From contig CABMPP010000016.1 in assembly GCA_902388495.1 (NCBI GenBank), positions 23,776 through 87,775 on the forward strand: a DNA stretch of 64,000 bases, given 5' to 3'. Both the position numbers and the translations under genes were made by a program. The stretch is from an uncultured Bacteroides sp. GTDB lineage: Bacteria > Bacteroidota > Bacteroidia > Bacteroidales > Bacteroidaceae. The notes below the pieces were generated by a model. It was not told the DNA's origin. It searched no databases and worked only from the letters and a program-made list of their open reading frames with translations. Shown one piece after another: positions 34,266 through 42,909 of the stretch. Numbering within the stretch: the stretch's first letter is position 1; each line of letters opens with the position of its first letter.

Positions 34266-34937
34266 CTATAGCATCTCCAGTACATACCATATCGCTACCA
34301 GATGGCATGCTGAACCTGCCAATACGAAGAAATGGAAGACTGAATGCATGTAGCGTATGTGGCGGAAAGAGTAGAATAGCGTTCCGGTGATGTAGCAGAC
34401 TCCTTCGGCAATAATCCAGTAGCAGGAAGTTTCGGCAATGGCAAACAGTGCTTTGAAAACAGCCAGTATGGACAATCCCATGACAATGAAGCACACGGTT
34501 TCTATGTGACTGTGTTCTTCCATCTTGCGGAAGCTGACGATTGTACCGATAATCGCGCAGAACCAGACGAAGCCGAACAGTCCCCATCCCCAAGCGGCTT
34601 CGTCCCGAAGGACAGTGAGTGTGATGGGTGAGAAGCTGCCCGCAATGTGCCAGTAGATGGCTGCATGGTCCCAATGCCGCAAGCGCCGTTTCCACGGACT
34701 GTGATGCTTCATAGCGTGGTAGAGTGTAGAGGCAATGTACGAACCGCCCATTCCGAAGAGGTAGAGCCATATACCGAATGTAGCCCACGGGTCCTGAATC
34801 TGATGACATTTCAAGAGGAATAGCGTGCCGAACGCCACTCCCATAGCAATGCCTATGCCGTGAGATATGGAGTTGACGCTTTCTTCGCCTCGGCTGTAGA
34901 AGAGGCCGTGACGTTTTTTCTTTTCAGTTGTATTCAT
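34266..34937 (-). CDS. Hemolysin III / PAQR family membrane protein
   Basis: 223-residue seven-helix membrane protein. Family marks are SISHGIGIAMG near residue 25, STLYHAMKH, WDHAAIYWHIAGSFSPI and the C-terminal HSVFHFFVLAGSACH, which supply the conserved Ser, His and Asp of the metal site. The hemolysin name is historical; bacterial members are inner-membrane proteins linked to lipid homeostasis. Monocistronic between two regulatory regions. Confidence 0.93.
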   Translation of the reverse strand: MNTTEKKKRHGLFYSRGEESVNSISHGIGIAMGVAFGTLFLLKCHQIQDPWATFGIWLYLFGMGGSYIASTLYHAMKHHSPWKRRLRHWDHAAIYWHIAGSFSPITLTVLRDEAAWGWGLFGFVWFCAIIGTIVSFRKMEEHSHIETVCFIVMGLSILAVFKALFAIAETSCYWIIAEGVCYITGTLFYSFRHIRYMHSVFHFFVLAGSACHLVAIWYVLEML

Positions 34938-34968
34938 CTTTGGGTTACAGCTTTTTGTCTTTGAAAGA

Positions 34969-35072
34969 AACAGATGATGTATTGAGGTAAAACAGATGGT
35001 ACGTTTGGGTGAAACAGACCATCTGTTTGGGTATAACAGATGATGTGTTTTGCCTCAATGCATCATCTGTTT
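34969..35072. repeat. Nested inverted repeats built from ACAGATGRT words
   Basis: Outer arms of 25 bp (34969-34993 and 35047-35072) match except at two positions, both of which would be U-G pairs in plus-strand RNA. Inside is a perfect 9-bp hairpin ACAGATGGT/ACCATCTGT (34992-35000, 35018-35026). A further direct copy ACAGATGATG lies at 35036, giving five copies of the word in mixed orientation. Confidence 0.75.
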
Positions 35073-35085
35073 TTCTGTCTTGAAA

Positions 35086-35148
35086 AATCCCCCTTCCGTG
35101 GTACTTAAATCCTTTGTTTGTAGGAGTCAGTATGCGGAAGGGGGAATT
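35086..35148 (-). terminator. Terminator of the gcvP operon
   Basis: AATCCCCCTTCCG (35086-35098) pairs with CGGAAGGGGGA and following bases (35135-35147). On the minus strand the stem runs straight into TTTTTC, 9 nt beyond the gcvP stop. Confidence 0.8.
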
Positions 35149-35156
35149 GATATGTT

Positions 35157-38006
35157 TTAGTCAAAGCATCCGTAGCATGTAGGAAGCAGTTTCCGGTCGC
35201 CCAGCGTATTGTCTACACGGGCTACGTTTACCCAGAACTTGTTTTCTCTGACACTCTCTATCGGATATGCGGCCTTTTCGCGGGTGTAACTGTGTTCCCA
35301 GTTATCGGCAACGACTTCGTATTCGGGATGCGGAGCATTTACCAATACGTTGTCCTCCTTGTTTGCTTTGCCTTCCTTCACTTCCTGGATTTCTTCCCAG
35401 ATGGTCAGCATTACGTTGACAAAATTATCCAGTTCGGACAGACTTTCGCTTTCTGTCGGTTCTATCATCAGCGTGCCGTGAACGGGGAAGGAGAGGGTGG
35501 GAGCATGGTAGCCGTAGTCCATCAGACGCTTGGCGATGTCATTCTCGCTGATTCCTGTTTCTTCGTGTACCTTACGGCATTCCAGAATCATTTCGTGACC
35601 TACGAAGCCGGTGGCACCCCGATAAACGATGCCGTATGTGTCTTTGAGGCACGCAGCCAGGTAATTGGCACTCAGGATGGCTATCTTCGTGGCACGTGTC
35701 AGCCCTTCCGTTCCCATCATGCGGATGTACCCGTAGGTGATGGGCAGAATGCCTGCACTGCCGAACGGAGCACCGGCTACCTGATTGGCCGCATTGCCGA
35801 ACATCTTGTGTCCCGGCAGGAACGGCACCAGGTGCTCGGCCACACAGATAGGGCCTACGCCCGGTCCGCCGCCACCGTGAGGCGAAGCAAACGTTTTGTG
35901 CAGGTTCAGGTGGCATACGTCCGCCCCGATAAAGCCGGGATTCGTCAAGCCTACCTGCGCATTCATGTTGGCACCGTCCATATATACCTGCGCACCGCAA
36001 GCGTGGATGATGTTGCAGATTTCTACGATCTCCGTTTCGAAGATGCCGTGTGTAGAGGGATAGGTGATCATCAGAGCGGCAAGGTCATCCTTGTTCTCTT
36101 CTGCTTTGGCGCGAAGGTCGGCCATGTCTACATTGCCTTGTTCGTCGCAGGCACAAGTCACGGTGGAGAAGCCTGCCTGGATGGCAGATGCCGGATTGGT
36201 TCCGTGTGCGGATGCCGGTATCAATACCTTGCTGCGGTGTCCTTGTCCGATGCTTTCAAGGTAGGCACGGATCACACGAAGTCCTGCATATTCGCCTGCC
36301 GCACCGGAGTTCGGTTGCAGGCTGACGCCGGCAAAGCCGGTGATTATCTTCAGTTCTTCACTGAGGTTGCGTATTAGTTCGCGGTAACCTTCTGCCTGGT
36401 CTTCGGGTACCAGCGGGTGCATTCCCATAAATTCCGGACGGCTGAGGGGCAACATTTCTGCGGCTGCATTCAGCTTCATGGTACACGAACCGAGGGAAAT
36501 CATGGAGTGTGCCAGAGAGATATCTTTGCGGTCGAGGCGCTTGATGTAGCGCATCATTTCCGTTTCCGTATGATATTTGTTGAATACCTCGTGCGTCAGG
36601 TAGGCACTTTGGCGCTTCAGCTCATTGCTGATAATGCAGCTCTCCGGTATATCGCTCACTTTCGTCCAGTCTTGTCCGGCGGCGATGGCGAAGATAGATA
36701 CCAGTACGTTGGCGGCTGCCACGTCTGTGGTTTCGTCGATGCTCATTCCTACATCGCCGTTCTTGAAGTAACGTAGGTTCACTTCTTTGCTCAGAGCGAT
36801 GGTACGTATCTGTTGTGCCGAAATGGTGTCGGGCAGAGCGAAGCGCAGGGTATCGAAATACTGTGTGTTGACTTGCTTGTAGCCCAGTCCGTTGATAATC
36901 TTTTCCAGGTATACGGCAATGCTGTGGATGCGTCCTGCGATGGTGCGTATGCCTTCCGGTCCGTGATACACGGCATAGAAGCCTGCCATGGTTGCCAGCA
37001 GCGCTTGCGCGGTACAGATGTTGGAGGTTGCCTTTTCCCGCTTGATGTGTTGCTCGCGGGTTTGCAGAGCCATGCGGTAGCACATCTTTCCGTATCTGTC
37101 TTTGGACCAGCCGATGATGCGTCCTGGCATATTGCGCTTGTACTCGTCGCGTGTGGCAAAGTAAGCTGCCGACGGACCGCCGTAAAACATCGGAGTTCCC
37201 AGGCGCTGGGTGGTTCCGAAGACGATGTCGGCTCCCCATTCTCCCGGAGGGGTGAGCAGGGCAAGGCTCAGGATATCGGCGGCAACGGCAACTTTGCATT
37301 CTGCCGCATGGGCTTTTTCTACAAAAGCGCGGTAATCTTCTGCATTTCCGCAAGCATTGGGATATTGCAGTACGCAGGCAAAGATGTCCGGGGTAAGCTC
37401 CAGTTCACTGTATTTGCCCGTGCGGAGCTCGATGCCTTGCGGAATGGCGCGGGTAGTCATTACTGCCAGAGTCTGCGGGAAGACGTTTTCGTCTACAAAC
37501 ACTACGTTCGCTCCCGATTTCTGCATAGCACGGGGACGCAGGGCGTACATCATGGTTACGGCTTCGGCGGCGGCAGTTGCTTCGTCCAGCAGGGAGCAGT
37601 TGGCAAGCGGCATGCCGGTGAGGTCGCATACGGCGGTCTGGAAGTTCATCAGGGCTTCGAGGCGTCCTTGTGATACCTCGGTCTGGTAGGGAGTGTAGGA
37701 AGTGTACCATACGGGATTCTCGAACACATTCCGCTGGATCACGGCGGGGGTGATGGTGTTGTACCAGCCCATGCCGATGTAGGTGGCATAAAGTTTGTTT
37801 TTGGCAGCCAGTCCTGCAATGTGCTGTCCGAACTCGTATTCGGTCATAGCTTCGGGCAAAGCCAACGGCTCTTTCAGGCGGATGTTGGCAGGAATGGTTT
37901 TATCTATCAGCTCGTCCAGGCTGTTCACTCCGATTTTGCGGAGCATCTGTGCCTCGTCTTGTTTGCTGATGCCGATGTGGCGGCAGGCCAATAGGTCGTT
38001 TTTCAT
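35157..38006 (-). CDS. gcvP: Glycine dehydrogenase (decarboxylating), P protein
   Basis: PLP-dependent subunit of the glycine cleavage system: decarboxylates glycine and passes the aminomethyl group to the lipoylated H protein. 949 residues, the fused single-chain form. The second half holds the PLP motif HLNLHKTFASPHGGGGPGVGP; HIGISKQDEAQMLRKIG and PYQTEVSQGRLEALMNFQT mark the N-terminal half. Last gene of a four-gene operon. The gcvT and gcvH genes and a glycine riboswitch are not in the window. lipB at 50.4 kb supplies the lipoyl group to the same system. Confidence 0.97.
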   Translation of the reverse strand: MKNDLLACRHIGISKQDEAQMLRKIGVNSLDELIDKTIPANIRLKEPLALPEAMTEYEFGQHIAGLAAKNKLYATYIGMGWYNTITPAVIQRNVFENPVWYTSYTPYQTEVSQGRLEALMNFQTAVCDLTGMPLANCSLLDEATAAAEAVTMMYALRPRAMQKSGANVVFVDENVFPQTLAVMTTRAIPQGIELRTGKYSELELTPDIFACVLQYPNACGNAEDYRAFVEKAHAAECKVAVAADILSLALLTPPGEWGADIVFGTTQRLGTPMFYGGPSAAYFATRDEYKRNMPGRIIGWSKDRYGKMCYRMALQTREQHIKREKATSNICTAQALLATMAGFYAVYHGPEGIRTIAGRIHSIAVYLEKIINGLGYKQVNTQYFDTLRFALPDTISAQQIRTIALSKEVNLRYFKNGDVGMSIDETTDVAAANVLVSIFAIAAGQDWTKVSDIPESCIISNELKRQSAYLTHEVFNKYHTETEMMRYIKRLDRKDISLAHSMISLGSCTMKLNAAAEMLPLSRPEFMGMHPLVPEDQAEGYRELIRNLSEELKIITGFAGVSLQPNSGAAGEYAGLRVIRAYLESIGQGHRSKVLIPASAHGTNPASAIQAGFSTVTCACDEQGNVDMADLRAKAEENKDDLAALMITYPSTHGIFETEIVEICNIIHACGAQVYMDGANMNAQVGLTNPGFIGADVCHLNLHKTFASPHGGGGPGVGPICVAEHLVPFLPGHKMFGNAANQVAGAPFGSAGILPITYGYIRMMGTEGLTRATKIAILSANYLAACLKDTYGIVYRGATGFVGHEMILECRKVHEETGISENDIAKRLMDYGYHAPTLSFPVHGTLMIEPTESESLSELDNFVNVMLTIWEEIQEVKEGKANKEDNVLVNAPHPEYEVVADNWEHSYTREKAAYPIESVRENKFWVNVARVDNTLGDRKLLPTCYGCFD

Positions 38007-38031
38007 GACTGTATATATTTAAGTTTAATGT

Positions 38032-38670
38032 TTATCTAAAGAACGGATTCTCCGCTTTCTCAATTCCGATTGTTGTCGGTGCCCCGTGTCCCGGATAGAC
38101 AATGGTGTCGTTGGGAAGCACGAACAGACGACTGCAAATATGGTCTATCAGTTCGTCAAAGTTTCCACCGGCAAGGTCGGCGCGGCCGATGCTTCCCTGG
38201 AACAGTACGTCGCCTGAGAACATGCAGTGGTCTGCCGCACAATAAAACACCAGACTGCCCGGTGAGTGTCCCGGTACGTGGATAGCCTCCAGTTTGGTAT
38301 TGCCGAAGGTGATGATATCGCCGTCGTGCAGGTAACTTCCCAGCGGTACGGGCGGCTCCTGCAACTGAAAGCCGAACATGCGGCTCTGCTTCGGAGCTTC
38401 GTCAATCCAGAACTCGTCTGCCTGGTTGGCTTCGGCTTTCAGTCCGAATTCTTTCAGCATGAAAGGATTACCGAAGATATGGTCCAGGTGCAGGTGCGTG
38501 TTCAGCAGGTGCTTCACGTTCAGTTCATTCTTGATGATAAAGTTCTTCAGAGCCTGCTTCTCCTCTTCGTAGAAGCAGCCGGGGTCAATGACCACCGCCT
38601 CGTTGGTTTCGTCCCAAAGTACGTAGCAGTTCTCCGGGAACATATTAAATTCAAATCTCTTTATCTTCAT
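38032..38670 (-). CDS. Metallo-beta-lactamase-fold hydrolase (glyoxalase II-like)
   Basis: 212 residues with the metal motif THLHLDHIFG (near residues 58-67), further ligands HVPGHSPGS and FSGDVLFQGSIGR, and the final His in VYPGHGAPT. This is the compact hydroxyacylglutathione-hydrolase-like group, present in organisms that lack glutathione, so the substrate is probably another thioester. Third gene of the operon ending in gcvP. Confidence 0.92.
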   Translation of the reverse strand: MKIKRFEFNMFPENCYVLWDETNEAVVIDPGCFYEEEKQALKNFIIKNELNVKHLLNTHLHLDHIFGNPFMLKEFGLKAEANQADEFWIDEAPKQSRMFGFQLQEPPVPLGSYLHDGDIITFGNTKLEAIHVPGHSPGSLVFYCAADHCMFSGDVLFQGSIGRADLAGGNFDELIDHICSRLFVLPNDTIVYPGHGAPTTIGIEKAENPFFR

Positions 38671-38722
38671 GATAAGATTTATGATTTTAGATTTATGATT
38701 TTAGATTTTAATAGTTCGGGAC

Positions 38723-39343
38723 TCAGTTTCCTACATGCACCACTTTCTTGGTTTCAAAGAACTCTTCCTCAAAGAAATCCTTCAAGTCCCACATGGTGGT
38801 CTTGTTCTTGACGGGCATTGCTTCTTGTCCCAGCTCGCCGCCTTTCAGGCAAATCAGTCCGTTGGGCAGGGAGTTCTGCTGCTTGGTAGAGATGTTCTTG
38901 CGGATAATCTTGAGTAAATCGGTCAGTGGCATTACGGCACGGCTTACGACGAAGTCGAACGTCTGCTTCTCTTCTTCGGCGCGGGCATGGCGGAAAGTAA
39001 CGTTCTTCAGCCCGATGCTGTTTGCCACTTCGGTAGCTACGCGCACTTTCTTGCCGATGCTGTCCACCAGGTGGAACTTCACTTCGGGGAAGAGGATGGC
39101 AAGGGGAATGCCCGGAAATCCTCCGCCGGTGCCAAGGTCCATGACTTTTGTACCCGGTCTGAAGTTGATAACTTTGGCAATGCCCAGTGAGTGGAGCACA
39201 TGGTGCTCGTATAGGTTTTCGATATCTTTACGCGAAATGACGTTTATCTTGGAGTTCCAGTCCAGATAAAGATCGTAGAGTGCGGCAAACTGCTTTTTCT
39301 GTTCCTCTGTCAGGTCAGGAAAGTATTTGCTGATGATTTCCAT
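38723..39343 (-). CDS. rsmG: 16S rRNA (guanine527-N7)-methyltransferase
   Basis: 206 residues. RsmG/GidB marks: the SAM-binding DLGTGGGFPGIPLAILFP, the acidic loop HLVDSIGKKVRVA and RHARAEE, then VVSRAVMPL. Methylates G527 of 16S rRNA in the 530 loop. Second gene of the operon, five bases after the lipoprotein gene. The 52-bp gap to the next gene holds ATCATAAAT-type repeats. Confidence 0.95.
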   Translation of the reverse strand: MEIISKYFPDLTEEQKKQFAALYDLYLDWNSKINVISRKDIENLYEHHVLHSLGIAKVINFRPGTKVMDLGTGGGFPGIPLAILFPEVKFHLVDSIGKKVRVATEVANSIGLKNVTFRHARAEEEKQTFDFVVSRAVMPLTDLLKIIRKNISTKQQNSLPNGLICLKGGELGQEAMPVKNKTTMWDLKDFFEEEFFETKKVVHVGN

Positions 39344-39348
39344 ATTGC

Positions 39349-40203
39349 TTATTCTTTTACTTCGTTTAAAATCATTGAATCGTCGCTCAGCAGGTGTTGT
39401 ACCATCTCGTACGGAAGGGTGATTTGTACCGGTCCCATTACGTATGGTGCAATGTCGTATACATTATAATAAAAGGTGATGCCTTCTTTGCTGAGGTAGA
39501 AGTTCTCGGTCGGTGCCAGCTCGCCGGTGGTGGCGTAGCCCATATCTTCCAGTTCCTGGCGGGTGGCTACTTTATTGTCTGCCATCAGTTGGTTCCATAG
39601 CAAGTCGGTCAGGGGTTCTTCGTAGTCGCTGACGAACAAATCGTCCAGGCGGAGGGGAGCTAACGTGCGCAAGTCCATGTTGAGGAAGGTGGTCATGTAG
39701 ATGCCGTGGGCACCACCGGTGAACTCTTCGTAGCGGTAGCGGTACACTAACAGATGCTTGGTATAGAGTTGCACATGGCTCCGGATGTATTTGTAGTACG
39801 AGTACCAGGCTCCTATGCTGCTTTCATTTTCCTTGTCCTGCTCATCTTTCTTGTACATCGGTTCGAGGTCGCCCCGATAATCGCTGATATATTTCTCGGT
39901 ATATTTCTTTACAGCTTCTTCGGGTGTCATCGTCATGTATTTATCGCCGAAGCAAAGGGAGAGGAAGTAGGTATTCAGGCTATCTTTCAATCTGACGTCG
40001 GACGACTTGCTGGCGTACGTAAAGTCGATAACGATGTTGCAGGCTGGCTTGGCGGTATCTCCAAAGAGGTGTACCGTTTCATTTATCTGTATGCTGTCGA
40101 ACTCCAGCGCTCCTGCGTTTTTGTTCACGGTGTTACCGCAAGAAAAGAAAAAGCCGCTTGCCGCAAGCAGAAGGACAAGTAGGCTGACAGTTTGCTTTTT
40201 CAT
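39349..40203 (-). CDS. DUF3298-domain lipoprotein
   Basis: 284 residues with a lipoprotein signal ending SGFFFSC (lipidated Cys near 22). A DUF4163-like N-terminal half and a C-terminal DUF3298/RsiV-like part (AHGIYMTTFLNMDLRTLAPLRLDDLF) follow. Predicted to be anchored in the envelope. First gene of the operon, with a -7 box TATATTTG on the minus strand at 40259-40252. Function unknown. Confidence 0.82.
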   Translation of the reverse strand: MKKQTVSLLVLLLAASGFFFSCGNTVNKNAGALEFDSIQINETVHLFGDTAKPACNIVIDFTYASKSSDVRLKDSLNTYFLSLCFGDKYMTMTPEEAVKKYTEKYISDYRGDLEPMYKKDEQDKENESSIGAWYSYYKYIRSHVQLYTKHLLVYRYRYEEFTGGAHGIYMTTFLNMDLRTLAPLRLDDLFVSDYEEPLTDLLWNQLMADNKVATRQELEDMGYATTGELAPTENFYLSKEGITFYYNVYDIAPYVMGPVQITLPYEMVQHLLSDDSMILNEVKE

Positions 40204-40251
40204 ATTGAATTTCGTTTATAAATCAACATTTCAATCAAGAATCTTTATCGA

Positions 40252-40259
40252 CAAATATA
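40252..40259 (-). promoter_or_regulatory. -7 box of the lipoprotein-rsmG-MBL-gcvP operon
   Basis: Minus strand TATATTTG, an exact consensus match 49 nt before the first ATG. Confidence 0.5.
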
Positions 40260-40404
40260 GAACTTATTAACGAACTGCATGCATAAAAAAGAAAAATTAA
40301 TTCCGGCAAGCGGTTAAAACTTTCTATCCATTTCCATATATTGAACAAACTGCTCATTCCGGTTGTTGCATAGTTACAAGAACAACTGTTTAAATAAGAA
40401 TTGA

Positions 40405-42000
40405 ATGAGCAATAATTATCATCACTTCAAGATGCGCGTTGTCGGTACATGGGTACTGACCGCCATCTTGTTGCTGTTTTCTACTGTCTTTACAGATTTT
40501 CCTTATTCCAACGAGATACAGATGGTACTGGCACTTCCCGTACTGCTGTTTTTCTGCGCTCCTTTTTATACCGGTGCCTGGAAGCGTACACGGTTGGGAC
40601 GTAAAAACATAGATGGACTGGTAGCTCTCACTACCTCCGTCGCTTTCCTTTTCAGTGTATTCAATACCTTCTATCCCGATTACATGTACAGTCGCGGCAT
40701 GGAACCGTATGTCTATTATCCGGTTACCGTTCTCATCATAGCCTTTGTCCTGACCGGGGAACTGATAGAAGGATATCCCAGAGCATCCCGCGTCTTTCCG
40801 GAGAAACAACGCATTGACGACCGTGTGGCCGAACTCTTTATCCCCGTTGTCCTTGTGGTGTCTGTCCTTACCTTCTTTATATGGATCTTCTTCGGTGGAG
40901 TGGATGTCTTGTCTCATGCCATGCTGTCGGCTGTTTCCGTGTTGATAATAGCTTGCCCGTGTACACTTGGCCTGGCTACTCCCATTGCTTTGATGTCCGG
41001 TGTAAACAAGGCTGCCCACAACCATATCCTGATAAAAGATACCTTGGCTTTGGAACAGATGCGCAATGTAGACGTCGTAGTTTTCGACAAGACGGGGACA
41101 CTGACCGAGGGGCATCCCACCGTTACCGGCTGGCTCTGGGCGCAGGGACAGGAAGAATATTTCAAGAATATATTGCTGGCTGCCGAAAAAGAATCCGACC
41201 ACCCTTTGGCAGAGGCTATTGTCGCTGCTTTGGAGGAGGAGCACGTGGTTCCCGTTGCTTTGGATGGCTTTGAGAACATCATCGGAAAAGGTATCAGAGT
41301 ATCTTATCAAGGTGCTGAATACTGGGTGGGCAGTCATAAACTGTTGAAGGACTACCAGGCCTATTTGTCGGATGTACTGGGCGATATGCTGGTGCAATAC
41401 GAGTCGGAAGGCAACAGCATTGTATACTTTGGACGCGAAAGCAGGTTGCTTGCCGTTATTGCCATCAAGGATCAGTTGAAAGCAACCGCCTCTTGGGCCA
41501 TCAAGGAACTGCACAAACTGGACGTTGAAATCTGTATGCTCACCGGCGACGGTGAACGCACGGCTTCTTCCGTAGCCTCCAGCCTGGGCATCATGCGGTT
41601 TATAGCCGATGCCATGCCCGACGATAAGGAAGACTTTATCCGTGAATTGCAGCTTCAAGGTAGAACGGTTGCTATGGTTGGCGACGGTGTCAATGATTCG
41701 CAGGCCTTGGCTTGCGCCGACATCAGTATTGCGATGGGTAAAGGTACTGATATGGATGTGGCTATGGTCACCTTGAAGACTTCGGACTTGCTGTTGCTGC
41801 CCCGTGCTTTCCGGTTGTCCGGCCGTACAGTCCGCCTGATGCATCAGAATCTGTTCTGGGCATTCATCTTTAATCTGATAGGTATACCTGTTGCCGCCGG
41901 AGTGCTCTATCCCGTTTACGGTATTCTGCTCACTCCCATGTTGGCAGGCGCTGTGATGATACTTTCATACGTATCTGTTGCGCTCAACAGCCTGAAGTAA
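40405..42000 (+). CDS. Copper-type P1B ATPase lacking the actuator and metal-binding domains
   Basis: 531 residues against about 700-750 for the family. All eight membrane helices can be placed, including the IIACPCTLGLATP metal site (Cys184, Cys186). The phosphorylation motif DKTGTLTEG (Asp228), the nucleotide-binding HPLAEAI and the hinge MLTGD and GDGVNDSQAL are intact. There is no N-terminal HMA domain. Between helix 4 and helix 5 only about 25 residues remain (ELIEGYPRASRVFPEKQR region) where the roughly 110-residue actuator domain with TGES should lie. The frame is open, so this is an in-frame loss, not a frameshift. The cycle cannot dephosphorylate normally, so it may be inactive or re-purposed. 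Confidence 0.85.
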   Translation: MSNNYHHFKMRVVGTWVLTAILLLFSTVFTDFPYSNEIQMVLALPVLLFFCAPFYTGAWKRTRLGRKNIDGLVALTTSVAFLFSVFNTFYPDYMYSRGMEPYVYYPVTVLIIAFVLTGELIEGYPRASRVFPEKQRIDDRVAELFIPVVLVVSVLTFFIWIFFGGVDVLSHAMLSAVSVLIIACPCTLGLATPIALMSGVNKAAHNHILIKDTLALEQMRNVDVVVFDKTGTLTEGHPTVTGWLWAQGQEEYFKNILLAAEKESDHPLAEAIVAALEEEHVVPVALDGFENIIGKGIRVSYQGAEYWVGSHKLLKDYQAYLSDVLGDMLVQYESEGNSIVYFGRESRLLAVIAIKDQLKATASWAIKELHKLDVEICMLTGDGERTASSVASSLGIMRFIADAMPDDKEDFIRELQLQGRTVAMVGDGVNDSQALACADISIAMGKGTDMDVAMVTLKTSDLLLLPRAFRLSGRTVRLMHQNLFWAFIFNLIGIPVAAGVLYPVYGILLTPMLAGAVMILSYVSVALNSLK

Positions 42001-42002
42001 AG

Positions 42003-42836
42003 TTAGCTGTTTCTATATTCCAGCGGGCTCATACCCATGTGCCTCTTGAAGTATTTGCCGAAGAACGAGGCGCTGGGGAAGTTCAGTGAGTAAGCAATCT
42101 CCTGGATCGTCATATTCGTAGACTTCAGCTTGGCCTTCACATCGACGATGACAACATGGGCGATGATATCCAGCACATTCTTTCCCGTCACAACTTTTAC
42201 CGTAGTGCTGAGGTGCTGCAAGGAGATACCCAATTTGTCCGCGTAGAACTGTGCGCGGCGTTCGTGGGTATAATTCTCTATGACGAGCTGCACCAGTTCG
42301 CGGCATATCTCTTCTTTCCGGTTCTTGGTGTTTTTCAGTGTGTACGGGCGATTGCTGTACATTCGGTCTATGCCTTGAAGAAGCATGCTCAGCGTATTCT
42401 GTGCCGTTCTGGTATCAGGAGGATAGGGACCGGTGGTGATACGGGCCAGTAATGCGAAATAATCTTTGAAGTAAGAAGCGACGGTAGGTTCGACAGTCAG
42501 CACCGGATACTCTAATATCGTTGAAAAGGAGCGCAGGGTAGATTGGATGAGGTTAACCCCGTTGAGGCAATGGGATGAAAAACCTACGAATCCCAGGCGT
42601 ACTTTCTCTTTTTGTTCGTAAAACTGGATAATGGTTCCGGGGAGCAGGGTGATGAAGTCACCTTGTTTGATTTCCGAGTCCATCAGGTTGATGGATACTT
42701 TGATTGAACCTTCTAAGCAGAGTGCAAATATGCAAGCTTTCAGCCGGCATGACTGCTTATATATATTTAAAACGTCTTCCGTTACTTCTGTCCATGCAAT
42801 CGTGTCGACGGGCAAGTCTACTTGAGGAAATTCCAT
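42003..42836 (-). CDS. AraC-family transcriptional regulator
   Basis: 277 residues: an N-terminal cupin-like sensor part (SIKVSINLMDSEIKQGDFITLLPG) and a C-terminal double helix-turn-helix (ADKLGISLQHLSTTVKVVTG, then TIQEIAYSLNFPSASFFGKYFKRHMGMSPLEYR). Its stop lies 2 bp from the stop of the convergent ATPase gene with no terminator between. It has its own -7 box and follows the TonB receptor gene on the same strand; it may control that receptor or the ATPase. Confidence 0.93.
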   Translation of the reverse strand: MEFPQVDLPVDTIAWTEVTEDVLNIYKQSCRLKACIFALCLEGSIKVSINLMDSEIKQGDFITLLPGTIIQFYEQKEKVRLGFVGFSSHCLNGVNLIQSTLRSFSTILEYPVLTVEPTVASYFKDYFALLARITTGPYPPDTRTAQNTLSMLLQGIDRMYSNRPYTLKNTKNRKEEICRELVQLVIENYTHERRAQFYADKLGISLQHLSTTVKVVTGKNVLDIIAHVVIVDVKAKLKSTNMTIQEIAYSLNFPSASFFGKYFKRHMGMSPLEYRNS

Positions 42837-42861
42837 ACGCTTTGTCGTTTTTAACTGCGTA

Positions 42862-42869
42862 CAAAGGTA
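42862..42869 (-). promoter_or_regulatory. -7 box of the AraC regulator (TACCTTTG)
   Basis: Exact TAnnTTTG on the minus strand, 26 nt before the ATG, in the 73-bp gap after the TonB receptor gene. Confidence 0.45.
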
Positions 42870-42909
42870 ATTCTTTTTTCATAAGAAGTAACGGAAAACG
42901 TCTGTTTTT

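Noticed and set aside
38007..38031. Glycine riboswitch before gcvP
   Set aside because: Only 25 bp separate gcvP from the preceding operon gene, too short for the aptamer.
40390..41844. Long open frame opposite the P-type ATPase (484 codons)
   Set aside because: Composition is low-complexity and no domain is recognisable, while the plus-strand frame has clear ATPase motifs.
42001..42002. Terminator between the ATPase and AraC genes
   Set aside because: The stop codons are only two bases apart and no hairpin lies between them.
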